The position numbers and the translations under genes were made by a program. A DNA stretch of 25,736 bases from Gallionella sp. UBA4737. Its GTDB lineage: Bacteria; Pseudomonadota; Gammaproteobacteria; Burkholderiales; Gallionellaceae. The stretch lies in contig DHIV01000106.1 in the NCBI GenBank assembly GCA_002403995.1, positions 1-25,736 on the forward strand. Direction: 5' to 3'. Numbering within the stretch: the first letter of the stretch is position 1; each line of letters starts with the position of its first letter. Shown piece after piece: positions 7,868 to 16,904 of the stretch. Under the pieces are notes generated by a model. That model worked only from the letters and a program-made list of their open reading frames with translations, did no database searches and had not been told where the DNA came from.

Positions 7868-8773
7868 ATGAGTGGTTTCGATTCCACAGCGGTAAGGGAG
7901 TATCTGCTCGAACTGCAAGAACTCATCGTCGAACGTCTGGAGCAAGTGGACGGCAAAAAATTCCGCCGCGACAACTGGGACAGGCCGGAAGGTGGCGGCG
8001 GCATAAGCTGCATCCTCGAGGAAGGCAATGTGCTGGAACGCGGCGGTGTGGCGTTTTCACATGTGACGGGTGACAAGTTGCCGCTTTCCGCCACCGCGCA
8101 TCGTCCAGAACTGGCCGGCCGCCGCTGGGAGGCGATGGGCGTGTCGCTGGTGTTTCATCCGCGCAACCCTTATGCACCCACGGTACACATGAACGTGCGC
8201 ATGTTTGTCGCGATGAAGGACGGCACCGCTCCGGTGTTCTGGTTCGGCGGCGGCATGGACCTGACGCCGTATTACGGTTTCAAGGAAGATGCGGTGCATT
8301 TCCATCAGGCCTGCAAGAATGCACTCGCGCCGTTCGGTACGGACCTGCATGCAAAATACAAGAAATGGTGCGATGAATATTTCTTCATCAAGCATCGCAA
8401 CGAGCCGCGTGGCGTGGGCGGCATCTTTTTCGACGACCTGAGCGTGCCGGATTTCGACGCCGCATTCGCCGTTCAACAAAGCGTCGGCGACCATTTACTG
8501 TCCGCCTATGTGCCTATCCTGGAACGCCGCAAGGACACGCCTTACGGCGAACGCGAGCGCGACTTCCAACTCTACCGGCGCGGCCGCTATGTGGAATTCA
8601 ATCTGGTGATCGACCGGGGCACCATCTTCGGCCTGCAAACCAACGGCCGCACCGAGTCCATCCTGCTGTCCATGCCGCCGCTGGTGAAATGGCGCTATGA
8701 CTGGCATCCGGAAAAGGGCACGCCGGAAGCGAAACTTTATGAAAATTTCCTGGTTCCAAAGGATTGGGTTTGA
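7868..8773 (+). CDS. hemF: oxygen-dependent coproporphyrinogen III oxidase
   Basis: Cytosolic homodimeric enzyme of 301 residues (E. coli HemF is 299) that decarboxylates coproporphyrinogen III to protoporphyrinogen IX using O2 in haem synthesis. Conserved blocks include NWDRPEGGGGISCILEEG, PRNPYAPTVHMNVRMF, FGGGMDLTPYYGF, HRNEPRGVGGIFFDDL, RGRYVEFNLVIDRGT and LQTNGRTESILLSMPP. ATG 7868 has an excellent GGAGGAA site (7858-7864); a TTG at 7856 would place that site inside the gene and is rejected. The presence of HemF implies haem can be made aerobically or microaerobically. Confidence 0.98.
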   Translation: MSGFDSTAVREYLLELQELIVERLEQVDGKKFRRDNWDRPEGGGGISCILEEGNVLERGGVAFSHVTGDKLPLSATAHRPELAGRRWEAMGVSLVFHPRNPYAPTVHMNVRMFVAMKDGTAPVFWFGGGMDLTPYYGFKEDAVHFHQACKNALAPFGTDLHAKYKKWCDEYFFIKHRNEPRGVGGIFFDDLSVPDFDAAFAVQQSVGDHLLSAYVPILERRKDTPYGERERDFQLYRRGRYVEFNLVIDRGTIFGLQTNGRTESILLSMPPLVKWRYDWHPEKGTPEAKLYENFLVPKDWV

Positions 8774-8804
8774 TAACCCGGCGTACCAGGTACCAGGAGG
8801 CTAC

Positions 8805-9425
8805 ATGCAATCAAAAGATCATTGGGAAAAGGTTTACACGAGCAAGGCAACCGATGCGGTGAGTTGGTTCCAACCGCATGCCGACATTTCTGTTGGCCTG
8901 ATCAAGGCCACCGGCGTCTGCCGCGACGCCTCCATTATTGACGTGGGTGGCGGGGCATCGACTCTGGTTGATGATCTGCTGGCAGCCGGATATACCAATT
9001 TATCGGTACTTGACCTTTCCGCTGCCGCGCTTGCTGCAGCACGCAACCGCTTGGGCGAAAAGGCATCGAGCGTCCAGTGGATCGAAGCGAATATTACAAA
9101 AGCGAACCCGCCCTATCATCAGTTTGATATCTGGCATGACCGTGCTGTGTTCCATTTTCTTACCTCGGCGGAAGATCGCGCGGCCTATGTGCAAGCCGTG
9201 TTTTGTGCGGTCAAACCCGGCGGTCACGTCATCGTCGCCACCTTCGCCGAAGACGGTCCCGAACAATGCAGCGGTTTGCCGGTCATGCGTTATCGCGCGG
9301 ATGAATTGCATGCCGAGTTTGGCGAGGCTTTTTCGCTGCTGAAGCATGAGAAGGAAGCACATCACACTCCCTCCGGGACAGTACAGCAATTTGTTTACTG
9401 CTATTGCCGCAGGATCAGCTCCTGA
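8805..9425 (+). CDS. class I SAM-dependent methyltransferase, substrate unknown
   Basis: Rossmann-fold methyltransferase of 206 residues. After a short lead (HWEKVYTSKATDAVSWFQ), motif I reads IIDVGGGASTLVDDLL with the acidic ribose-binding residue in SVLDLS. Later blocks are FDIWHDRAVFHFLT and a post-core VKPGGHVIVATF strand. The family is one of small free-standing methyltransferases with an N-terminal WFQ motif, whose acceptor is not established. ATG 8805 follows a perfect AGGAGG (8795-8800), which decides the start against longer open-frame versions. It sits 31 bases behind hemF, so co-transcription is likely, but nothing ties it to haem. Confidence 0.9.
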   Translation: MQSKDHWEKVYTSKATDAVSWFQPHADISVGLIKATGVCRDASIIDVGGGASTLVDDLLAAGYTNLSVLDLSAAALAAARNRLGEKASSVQWIEANITKANPPYHQFDIWHDRAVFHFLTSAEDRAAYVQAVFCAVKPGGHVIVATFAEDGPEQCSGLPVMRYRADELHAEFGEAFSLLKHEKEAHHTPSGTVQQFVYCYCRRISS

Positions 9426-9558
9426 GGCTGGCCTGCCGCAAGCAAGGCACGCGCTTGATCTGGAAAAACAGTTAACCGGAAAGAGCACAGCGTACAGACA
9501 AGATAAATAATTTGTTCCCATATCCTGTGCCCATGGGTCCGATTTTTTGGTGAATGAC

Positions 9559-11367
9559 ATGCAGCTACTCGAACAAGTCGCGATTTTCCTGCTCACCGCC
9601 GTGCTCATCGTGCCGATTTTTCAGCGCCTGAAACTCGGCGCCGTGCTTGGCTATCTGGCGGCAGGCATGATCATCGGTCCCTGGGGCCTGGGCGTCATAG
9701 GCGCGGTCGAATCCACCCTGCAATTTTCCGAATTCGGTGTCGTGCTGTTGCTGTTTCTGATCGGCCTTGAACTGGAACCGCGGCGGTTATGGACTCTGCG
9801 CAATTCGGTTTTCGGACTGGGCGGCGCGCAAGTGGCGGCGACGGGACTGGTGATCGGAGCGCTTGCCCTGGCGGCCGGATTTGCCTGGCAGGCGGCGCTG
9901 ATAATCGGCCTGGGTTGTGCCATGTCATCCACTGCATTGGTCATGTCCTCTTTGGCTGAGCGCGGGCAACTGTTGACCCGCTATGGACGGGAGTCTTTTG
10001 CAATACTGTTGTTTCAGGATCTCGCAGTCATCCCGTTGCTGGCGATATTGCCGTTGTTGGCTGCCGTGCAAGGACATGATGGAAACCGATGGTTGGCTAC
10101 AGCCAAAGGAATTGCCGTCATCACCGTGTTCATCGCCGGCAGCAGGCTGCTTGTCCGGCCCGCGCTCAAATTCATCGCCCGCAACCGGAGCCGTGAGGTC
10201 TTTACCGCTGCAGCACTGCTGCTGGTGATCGGCACGGCGCTGATCATGGAAAAGATCGGGCTGTCCATGTCGCTGGGCGCCTTTCTGGCCGGCGTTTTGC
10301 TGGCGGACTCCGAATTTCGGCACGAGTTGGAAGCGGACATCGAGCCGTTCAAGGGTTTGTTGCTCGGACTGTTTTTCATATCAGTCGGCATGAGCGCCAA
10401 CCTGACCCTGGTGTGGAGCGAACCGCTCACCCTGTTCGGGCTGGCAGTGGCGATGATGCTGATAAAATTTGCGGTCATGTATGCGATTTCACGCGCCACC
10501 GGCGCAACCAACGACACCGCCCAGCGGCTTGCGGTAGCGCTGGCGCAGGGCGGTGAGTTTGCCTTTGTCCTGTTCGCCGCCGCAACCGGCTTGGGTGTCT
10601 TTGGCCTGGAGACATCACAATTGCTGGTCATGGCAGTGACCATTTCGCTATTGCTCGCTCCATTGCTCATGGTCGCGCATGACCGCTTGATCACGCGCTG
10701 GCTCGATCGCACCAGCATCCCCGAATATGACGTGATAGACGGGCCGGGGAACCCGGTCATCATCGCCGGATTTGGCCGCGTCGGGCAGATCGTTTCGCGC
10801 GTGCTGAGGATGTGCGGGATACCATTTACCGCACTGGAGGTGAGCTACCAGCAAGTGGATTTTGTGCGCCGCTTTGGCAGCAAGATCTATTTTGGGGATG
10901 CCACCCGTCTCGATTTGCTGATGTCGGCCAAAGCCGGCAACGCCAAACTTTTTGTGCTCGCCATTGATGACGTGGAAGCCTCATTGAAAACCGCTGCGCT
11001 GGTCCGCCAGCATTTTCCAGACCTCCCGATACTGGCCCGGGCACGCAACAGAACCCACTTTTTTCAGTTGCGCGATCTGGGTATCAAGATGATTTACCGC
11101 GAGACTTTTCTGACCAGCATCGCAGTCGCGCAGCAGGCGTTGCTCAACCTTGGATTCACTGCCGCCGCGGCCGAGCGCGCCGTCGCCCTGTTCAGACAGC
11201 ATGACGAGGAACTGATAGAGATCCAGCATGCGGTCCATCATGACGAGGCGCAGCTTATCCAGAATGCCCAACTAGCCACGGAGCAGTTGAAATCACTGTT
11301 CGAAGCCGATACCCTTAACCTGCTGAACCAGGATTCGGAGGCGGTAAAATCCCAGCCGGGAATATGA
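9559..11367 (+). CDS. KefB/KefC-type glutathione-regulated potassium efflux antiporter
   Basis: CPA2 K+/H+ antiporter of about 602 residues. The first 380 or so are a run of hydrophobic helices (Na+/H+ exchanger fold) containing FQDLAVIPLLA with the transport QD pair. The loop HELEADIEPFKG (about 255-266) matches the regulatory HALESDIEP loop of KefC. A cytosolic KTN/RCK nucleotide-binding domain starts at AGFGRVGQ (about 403-410), with YFGDATRLDLL and AIDDVEASL downstream. In the known family, glutathione keeps the channel shut and electrophile adducts open it, acidifying the cytoplasm for protection. No KefF/KefG partner gene is adjacent. ATG 9559 with GGTGA five bases before it is preferred; GTG 9550 and TTG 9547 are alternatives. 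Confidence 0.93.
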   Translation: MQLLEQVAIFLLTAVLIVPIFQRLKLGAVLGYLAAGMIIGPWGLGVIGAVESTLQFSEFGVVLLLFLIGLELEPRRLWTLRNSVFGLGGAQVAATGLVIGALALAAGFAWQAALIIGLGCAMSSTALVMSSLAERGQLLTRYGRESFAILLFQDLAVIPLLAILPLLAAVQGHDGNRWLATAKGIAVITVFIAGSRLLVRPALKFIARNRSREVFTAAALLLVIGTALIMEKIGLSMSLGAFLAGVLLADSEFRHELEADIEPFKGLLLGLFFISVGMSANLTLVWSEPLTLFGLAVAMMLIKFAVMYAISRATGATNDTAQRLAVALAQGGEFAFVLFAAATGLGVFGLETSQLLVMAVTISLLLAPLLMVAHDRLITRWLDRTSIPEYDVIDGPGNPVIIAGFGRVGQIVSRVLRMCGIPFTALEVSYQQVDFVRRFGSKIYFGDATRLDLLMSAKAGNAKLFVLAIDDVEASLKTAALVRQHFPDLPILARARNRTHFFQLRDLGIKMIYRETFLTSIAVAQQALLNLGFTAAAAERAVALFRQHDEELIEIQHAVHHDEAQLIQNAQLATEQLKSLFEADTLNLLNQDSEAVKSQPGI

Positions 11368-11427
11368 TCCTGGCAAAGGCGTGGCAGATGCATTTGATTT
11401 GCCCTGGCGGGCATGCGCTTTGTGTTG

Positions 11428-11436
11428 TGTTATGCT
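11428..11436 (+). promoter_or_regulatory. candidate extended -10 promoter for slt
   Basis: TGTTATGCT (TGn plus TATGCT) lies about 30 bases before the slt ATG in the 98-base gap after the kef gene. No -35 hexamer stands out. Weak evidence. Confidence 0.25.
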
Positions 11437-11465
11437 CCGTGGGCTTGGATTATTGATGGTTTGCA

Positions 11466-13760
11466 ATGAGGTTCATACTTTACTTTTTGTTGCTGGTCGC
11501 CCCTCCTGTGCTGGCGGATCAGGATGCGGATTTTCTTGCTGCACACGATGCCTTTCTCGCCGGCGACACAGCCAAGCTGGGACGATATGCTCAGCGGTTG
11601 AAAATGACGCCGCTGGAAGTGTACGCCAGTTATTACCAGTTGCGCCTGGACTTGGAAAACGCCGACACCAAGCCTGTTCCGAGTTCGCTCGAAGCGGCAG
11701 TGAAAGCCTTTCTCTCCCGCCCGGAAGATACGCCGATGCTCGACCAGTTGCGTGGAGAGTGGCTTAAACTTCTCGGCAAAAAACAACGATGGGACCTGTT
11801 CGATGCCGAATATCCGCGCCTGCTCAACGAAGATACCGAGCTGACTTGCTATGCCCTGCAATCGCTCCGCCGGACCCAGGAGTCGATTGCGCTGCGCAAG
11901 GCCCGTCAATTGTGGTTCACCGGCAAGGCGCTGCCGGATAATTGCGGCATGCTGTTTGAAGCGGCACTGTCCGCCGGCATCATCGATGAAAGGGATATTC
12001 GTCACCGGCTGCGCCTGGCTTTGGAAACCAACAATGCGTCGCTTGCCATCAAACTGGCCGAACAACTGGATGACAAATACGCGGGCTTCTCTGTGATGAT
12101 GAAAAGCGCCGCCGCTGATCCGGATCGTTATCTGAAACGGCTGATTCCGGACAATTCCAATCTTGCATACAATCCAGACATGACGGCTGCAAAAGCGCGC
12201 ATCAATGCAGCGATCGAAGCGCAAGTTTTCGGAATCGAGCCGCCGCCGCCTTTTGCAAACCCCCAATCCTCTCCAAGTGCGATCACCCCCTCCTCATCCC
12301 CGGGATGGACTGGATGGGAAAATATTTTGTCACGCCTGAGCTTGGGCAGGAAGGTCGATCCGTCAGCAGCGACAGCGAATGCGGAAATGACGCCCTCTCC
12401 AGGGCCATCGGGCGGGCTTGACTCAGCGTGCGAAGGTGCTTGTGTGGATGCCGGTGATGACTATGCAGTTCCGCCGATGGGATGGCATCCGAAATTGACC
12501 GGCAAGGGGCAGCGCATGGTCGCGCTGTTTGCGCTGGAACGTTTGGCAAAACAATCCACCGACTTGGCCGCTGCGCGCTGGGCAAAGCTCGCCGGATATT
12601 TCCCCGTTAACGAACAGCATTATTTTTATGGGCGCCTGGCTTACCAGGCTGCGCGCAACCTGGATACGCGCGCGCTGCGATGGTACAAGCTTGCGGCTGA
12701 CACGCCGCTTGACGATAAACAATCGGCATGGCGGGTGCGCGCGGCATTGCGCGCGCAGGATTGGCCCGAAGTGCTGGCAAGCGTAAATGCAATGAGCGAG
12801 CAACAGCAGCACGATGCCGCCTGGCAATACTGGAAGGCGCGCGCGCTGCAAGCTTTGGGCAAGACCAGCGAAGCAAGAGAGATATTTGCTCCATTGAGCG
12901 GCGATTTTCATTTCTATGGCCAACTGGCAAGCGCTGAACTGGCTGACTCGCCGCTATTGAGCAAGGCAATACCGGTATACAAACCCGGCTGGCAAGCCAT
13001 CAAGGAAATGTCCGCAGTGCCCGGAGTTCAGCGCACGCTGGCGTTGTATCGCATGGGCATGCGCAGCGAAGCGCTGGAAGAATGGCGTTGGGCGCTGCGC
13101 AACTTTAACGATCGCGAATTGCTTACCGCAGCGGAAATCGCCAGACGCAATGAAATGTACGACCGCGCCATCGGTGCGGCGGACAAAACCGTCACCATGC
13201 ACGATTTCAGCTTGCGCTATCTCGCGCCTTATCGTTCCGAATTGCAGGAACACATCCGCGAACATGGCCTGGACGAGGCGTGGGTGTATGGCCTGATGCG
13301 TCAGGAAAGTCGTTTTGCCACCGGGGCAAAGTCCGAAACCGGCGCCTCCGGACTGATGCAGATCATGCCCAACACCGCGCGCTGGGTGGCGAATAAACTG
13401 GGATTGAAGAGTTATCGCCATTCGCTGATCCATCAGCTTGATACCAACTTGCGCATCGGTACCTATTACATGAAATCGGTACTTTCCAGGTCCGAAAACA
13501 ACCCGGTGCTCGCTTCGGCGGCATACAATGCCGGCCCGATCCGGGCGCTTCAGTGGCGCGGCGACAAACCGCTCGAGGGCGCGATTTACGCCGAGACCAT
13601 CCCGTATGAAGAAACACGCGACTATGTGGAAAAGGTAATGAGCAACACCGTATATTACGCCAACCAGTTCGGTGACCCGCCGCGCTCGCTCAAACAGCGT
13701 TTGGGCATCGTTCCGGCCAGGAGTGCGGATAACCAGCAAGCGGCCCCCAGTGTTCCCTGA
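11466..13760 (+). CDS. slt: soluble lytic murein transglycosylase (Slt70 family) with central insert
   Basis: Periplasmic enzyme of 764 residues cleaving peptidoglycan glycan strands with 1,6-anhydro-MurNAc formation. A signal peptide (about 18 residues, ending VLA) precedes a long helical-repeat domain and a C-terminal goose-lysozyme-like domain. Catalytic Glu614 lies in MRQESRF, followed by GASGLMQIMPNTA (626-638) and AAYNAGP (685-691). E. coli Slt70 is 645 residues; most of the extra length is a Pro/Ser/Gly-rich stretch at about 255-345, with PPPP, SPSAITPSSSPG and CEGAC, dropped into the helical superhelix. The ribosome site is weak. Its last 11 bases overlap the cca start, suggesting coupled translation. 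The surrounding reading frame is unbroken, so the insert is translated. Confidence 0.94.
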   Translation: MRFILYFLLLVAPPVLADQDADFLAAHDAFLAGDTAKLGRYAQRLKMTPLEVYASYYQLRLDLENADTKPVPSSLEAAVKAFLSRPEDTPMLDQLRGEWLKLLGKKQRWDLFDAEYPRLLNEDTELTCYALQSLRRTQESIALRKARQLWFTGKALPDNCGMLFEAALSAGIIDERDIRHRLRLALETNNASLAIKLAEQLDDKYAGFSVMMKSAAADPDRYLKRLIPDNSNLAYNPDMTAAKARINAAIEAQVFGIEPPPPFANPQSSPSAITPSSSPGWTGWENILSRLSLGRKVDPSAATANAEMTPSPGPSGGLDSACEGACVDAGDDYAVPPMGWHPKLTGKGQRMVALFALERLAKQSTDLAAARWAKLAGYFPVNEQHYFYGRLAYQAARNLDTRALRWYKLAADTPLDDKQSAWRVRAALRAQDWPEVLASVNAMSEQQQHDAAWQYWKARALQALGKTSEAREIFAPLSGDFHFYGQLASAELADSPLLSKAIPVYKPGWQAIKEMSAVPGVQRTLALYRMGMRSEALEEWRWALRNFNDRELLTAAEIARRNEMYDRAIGAADKTVTMHDFSLRYLAPYRSELQEHIREHGLDEAWVYGLMRQESRFATGAKSETGASGLMQIMPNTARWVANKLGLKSYRHSLIHQLDTNLRIGTYYMKSVLSRSENNPVLASAAYNAGPIRALQWRGDKPLEGAIYAETIPYEETRDYVEKVMSNTVYYANQFGDPPRSLKQRLGIVPARSADNQQAAPSVP

Positions 13761-14982
13761 ACCCAAAATCTATTGCGTGGGCGGCGCGGTGCGCGACCGC
13801 TTGCTCGGGCTGACCGTCCAGGATCACGACTGGGTAGTGGTGGGCAGCACGCCGGAAGAAATGGTGGCACAAGGCTTTCAGCCGGTAGGCAAGGACTTCC
13901 CGGTGTTCCTGCATCCGCAAACCCATGAGGAATACGCGCTGGCGCGCACCGAGCGCAAGACCGCGCGCGGTTATCAGGGATTTGCCGTGTATGCCGCGCC
14001 GGATGTCACGCTGGAGCAGGATCTGCTGCGCCGCGATTTCACCATCAACGCGATCGCGCAGGATGCCGACGGCAAACTGATCGATCCGCATAACGGCGCA
14101 GCCGATCTGCGCGCGGGCATCCTGCGCCATGTCAGCGCGGCGTTCAGCGAAGACCCGGTGCGGATTTTGCGCGCGGCGCGTTTTGCGGCGCGTTTCGGTT
14201 TCACCATCGCACCCGAAACGCTGGCGCTGATGCGCGGCATGGTGAACAGCGGCGAAGTGGACGCGCTGGTGGCTGAACGGGTCTGGCAGGAACTGGCACG
14301 CGGCCTGATGGAGAAAAATCCGTCGCGTTTTTTCGAAACCCTGCGCAGTTGCGGCGCGCTGGCAAAGATCATCCCCGAAATCGATGCGCTGTTCGGGGTT
14401 CCCCAGCCGGAAAAACATCATCCCGAGATCGATTGCGGCATCCACACCATGCTGGTGGTGGACGATGCCGCGCATCACGACTATCCGCTGGAAGTGCGCT
14501 TCGCGGCGCTGACCCATGATCTGGGCAAGGCCACCACGCCGAAGGATATTTTGCCGCGCCACATCGGACATGAGTTGCGCAGTGTGGATCTGCTGCAAGC
14601 GTTATGCGAGCGCCTGCGCGTTCCGGGCGAATGCCGCGACCTCGGCTTGCTGGCAGCGCGCTATCACGGCGACATCCATCGCGCCAAGGAATTGCGCGCG
14701 GAAACCATCATCAAATTATTTCACTCAGCGGATGCGTGGCGCCGTCCGGAGCGATTCTCCCGTTTGTTGCAGGCATGCGCTTCGGATGCACGCGGGCGCA
14801 CCGGCCACGAAAATGATGCCTATCCGCAGGAGAATTACTTGTTGCACCTGTTATCCCTCGCGCGCTCGGTGGATGCGGGTGAGATAGCGAAGCAATGCAG
14901 CGACAGCACTGCCATTGCTGCCGCAGTGCAGCAGGCGCGCATCCTGGCGATAGAAACATCGGTCGAAAAACAGCGCAGCTGA
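13750..14982 (+). CDS. cca: CCA-adding tRNA nucleotidyltransferase
   Basis: Multifunctional enzyme of about 410 residues (E. coli 412) that adds or repairs the 3' CCA of tRNAs without a template. The class II head domain shows VGGAVRDRLLG (10-20), the metal-binding DHD (25-27), PQTHEEYALARTERK, RRDFTINAIAQD and the ERVW motif. A C-terminal HD domain (LTHDLGK with flanking His residues) predicts phosphatase/phosphodiesterase activity like the E. coli protein. GTG 13750 is chosen because the family N-terminus (KIYCVGGAVRD) follows at once; a more upstream in-frame ATG (13672) would run 26 residues deep inside slt. No clear ribosome site exists, consistent with coupling to slt. Confidence 0.95.
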   Translation: MFPEPKIYCVGGAVRDRLLGLTVQDHDWVVVGSTPEEMVAQGFQPVGKDFPVFLHPQTHEEYALARTERKTARGYQGFAVYAAPDVTLEQDLLRRDFTINAIAQDADGKLIDPHNGAADLRAGILRHVSAAFSEDPVRILRAARFAARFGFTIAPETLALMRGMVNSGEVDALVAERVWQELARGLMEKNPSRFFETLRSCGALAKIIPEIDALFGVPQPEKHHPEIDCGIHTMLVVDDAAHHDYPLEVRFAALTHDLGKATTPKDILPRHIGHELRSVDLLQALCERLRVPGECRDLGLLAARYHGDIHRAKELRAETIIKLFHSADAWRRPERFSRLLQACASDARGRTGHENDAYPQENYLLHLLSLARSVDAGEIAKQCSDSTAIAAAVQQARILAIETSVEKQRS

Positions 14983-14992
14983 TGTGCATCAC
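14979..14992. promoter_or_regulatory. FNR/CRP-superfamily-like dyad upstream of the small beta-barrel gene
   Basis: CTGATGTGCATCAC has the FNR core TGAT-N4-ATCA and differs from TTGATNNNNATCAA only at the outermost positions. It overlaps the cca stop and is centred about 54 bases before the next ATG, with a TATTAT -10-like box at 15020-15025. Spacing is near, but not exactly at, class II activation geometry. Confidence 0.4.
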
Positions 14993-15039
14993 AATGTGCT
15001 AGAGTTTACCAAACTGACATATTATTTCGGGGAGCAACC

Positions 15040-15630
15040 ATGAAAGGGATTCTCATCGTGGCGGGTTTATCTGGCATGTTGATTCCAGCACTCGCCTCGG
15101 CTGAGCTTGATTACAATGCAGTCACTGCCGGTTTTACATCGACAATGAATGGCAATAATGCTGCAAATTTCACTGAACTCAGTCTCGGTTTTACAAAAAG
15201 CACGTCCAAAAATGTATACCTGGGTGCTTCCTATGAGGCTGGCAGACAGCCCTCGACCGCAATCGGTGTTGCTGATAAAAAGGTGCACTCAATATCGTTG
15301 GGTGCGGGTTTCCATACCCCGCTAAATGACGATGTTGATGCCATCGTTGCCGGCCATATTGTTCAGGGTTCAACCATAACAGCAGGAAACAATGTGAGCG
15401 CCAACGGTTATGATATCGGAGCAGGTGTGCGCGCACAGTTCCCAAATGGACTCGAAGGCAGCATTACGGCTGTGCTTGCCAGCACATCGAATGGCACATA
15501 CTCGACCACAGACACGTACGTCAATACACAATTTGGATTTGATTTTACGCCGGAGATTCAACTGTACGCAGGGATTGATTTATTCAGAGATAACCAAACA
15601 ATGGATTTTGGTATGCGTTTCTTTTTTTAG
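15040..15630 (+). CDS. small outer-membrane beta-barrel protein, function unknown
   Basis: Exported protein of 196 residues. A signal peptide of about 21 residues ends ALASA. The mature part alternates polar and hydrophobic residues in amphipathic strands (for example FTELSLGFT, VYLGASYEA, VHSISLGAGF, GYDIGAGVRAQF) and ends FGMRFFF, with the terminal Phe typical of BAM-folded barrels. The size suits an eight-strand porin-like or Ail/OmpX-type barrel, but no named family is recognised. A strong GGGGAG site precedes the ATG. Base composition is AT-richer than its neighbours: 25 of 60 bases are G+C at 15121-15180. An FNR-like dyad lies upstream, so oxygen-dependent expression is conceivable. Confidence 0.8.
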   Translation: MKGILIVAGLSGMLIPALASAELDYNAVTAGFTSTMNGNNAANFTELSLGFTKSTSKNVYLGASYEAGRQPSTAIGVADKKVHSISLGAGFHTPLNDDVDAIVAGHIVQGSTITAGNNVSANGYDIGAGVRAQFPNGLEGSITAVLASTSNGTYSTTDTYVNTQFGFDFTPEIQLYAGIDLFRDNQTMDFGMRFFF

Positions 15631-15696
15631 CATAAGTGACGCAGCATTTCATTTTGAGTCGTTACCCGGCTCCAGCTTTAGCGGGAACCCCCGGAT

Positions 15697-16863
15697 TCAC
15701 AGCAAACGCGTCAGGTCGCCCCGGGCAAATCCGCATAGCGGAATCGCCAATTTTTTTCCCAATGCAATCACCTTGAACAACTCACCCATTTCCGCCGGGC
15801 TGGTGAGTTTCTGCAATTGCGCCGAGAGCGGCAAATAGTCGCGCAGGATTTCCGGCGAGGTGTCTTGCAACAATCCGGTGATGCCGCAGTTGATCAGGAA
15901 GAATGCCTGCGAGGTGTAGCCGACAAGATCCAAACCTGCATCAATGGCGCAATCGGCGATGCCGGTGAAATTCACATGCGCAGTGATGTCCTGCAAACCG
16001 GGCAGGAAAAATGGATCGTCGTGCGCATGGTGGCGGTAGTGGCACATCAGCGTGCCGCTTCGGCGTTGCGGGTGGTAGAACTCGCGCGCGCCGAAGCCGT
16101 AATCGATGAACAGCATCGCGCCCTGTTCCAGCCGTTGCGCCAAGCTGTTGATCAGGCCGCGCGCGGCGGTGCAGATCTCGCTGACATAATCATCCGGCAC
16201 GTTGATTTGCCGTGCAGCCTGCAATAGCCCGGTTTCGCCGATGGCGCGTTCCTGCCAGATGAAACCTTGCTCGGCTGATGTCACGCCGCGCTCGGCGATC
16301 GCGCTGTCCCGCCAGTGCACCAGATGCACGGGCAATGCATCGAGCACTTCATTGGCGACGATCGCGCCGCTGAATTTATCCGGCAGCGCGTCCAGCCAGT
16401 GCACGCGATCGCGCAGATGCGGCAGCCGTTCGCGCAGCAGTGCCTGCTGGCGCGCGCGCAGGTCGGCACTCACCTCAAGGATCGCATAGCTGATTGGCAA
16501 GCTGCCGAGCCGCTCCAGTTCTGCCAGCATGTCCGCCGCCAGTTTGCCGCTGCCTGCTCCCAGTTCCAGCACGTGCGGCGCGCTGTGCGCCATGATCTCC
16601 GCCACTTGCCGCGCAAGCGTGCGCCCAAACAGCGGCGAGAGTTCCGGCGCGGTGATGAAGTCGCCCGCTGCGCCGAACTTGTGCGCGCCCGCCGTGTAAT
16701 AGCCCAGCCCGGGTGCGTACAGCGCCAGTTCCATATAGCGCGCAAACGATACCCAGCCCCCTTGTGCGGCGATATCGCGGCGGATGGATTCAACCAGTCG
16801 CGCGCTGTGTTGTGCGGCTTCCGGGCTGGGGACGGGTAACGTGGCGGTGGGGTGAGTAAGCAT
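15697..16863 (-). CDS. SAM-dependent methyltransferase, MidA/NDUFAF7 family (COG1565)
   Basis: Protein of 388 residues in the family whose mitochondrial member NDUFAF7 dimethylates an arginine of a complex I subunit during assembly; bacterial function is not settled. Hallmarks: an N-terminal FARYMELALYAPGLGYYT block, GAAGDFITAPELSPLFG, the SAM-binding VLELGAGSGKLAADML, IVANEVLDALPVH, and a C-terminal FIDYGF plus GTLMCHYRHHAHDDPF. Length is normal for the family. It stands alone on this strand, convergent with the beta-barrel gene and divergent from the pteridine reductase. A possible role in NADH dehydrogenase biogenesis is inferred only from the eukaryotic homologue. Confidence 0.9.
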   Translation of the reverse strand: MLTHPTATLPVPSPEAAQHSARLVESIRRDIAAQGGWVSFARYMELALYAPGLGYYTAGAHKFGAAGDFITAPELSPLFGRTLARQVAEIMAHSAPHVLELGAGSGKLAADMLAELERLGSLPISYAILEVSADLRARQQALLRERLPHLRDRVHWLDALPDKFSGAIVANEVLDALPVHLVHWRDSAIAERGVTSAEQGFIWQERAIGETGLLQAARQINVPDDYVSEICTAARGLINSLAQRLEQGAMLFIDYGFGAREFYHPQRRSGTLMCHYRHHAHDDPFFLPGLQDITAHVNFTGIADCAIDAGLDLVGYTSQAFFLINCGITGLLQDTSPEILRDYLPLSAQLQKLTSPAEMGELFKVIALGKKLAIPLCGFARGDLTRLL

Positions 16864-16904
16864 GGTCGGGTATAATTCCAGTTTTAGATCAAACGTGCAT
16901 TTTT

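Noticed and set aside
9000..9608. 202-codon minus-strand frame with Cys-rich start over the methyltransferase gene
   Set aside because: No ribosome site or family motif; it overlaps the methyltransferase, which has a perfect AGGAGG, and the start of the kef gene.
11381..11767. 128-codon plus-strand frame ahead of slt
   Set aside because: It runs out of frame into slt, whose signal peptide and domains are clear; composition is not protein-like.
15631..15696. Terminator between the convergent beta-barrel and MidA-like genes
   Set aside because: I looked for a hairpin in these 66 bases and found no stem of useful length.
16871..16876. TATAAT box upstream of the REP-like locus 2
   Set aside because: No -35 element, and a better-formed promoter (TTTTAC, extended -10) lies nearer the pteridine reductase at 17014-17042.
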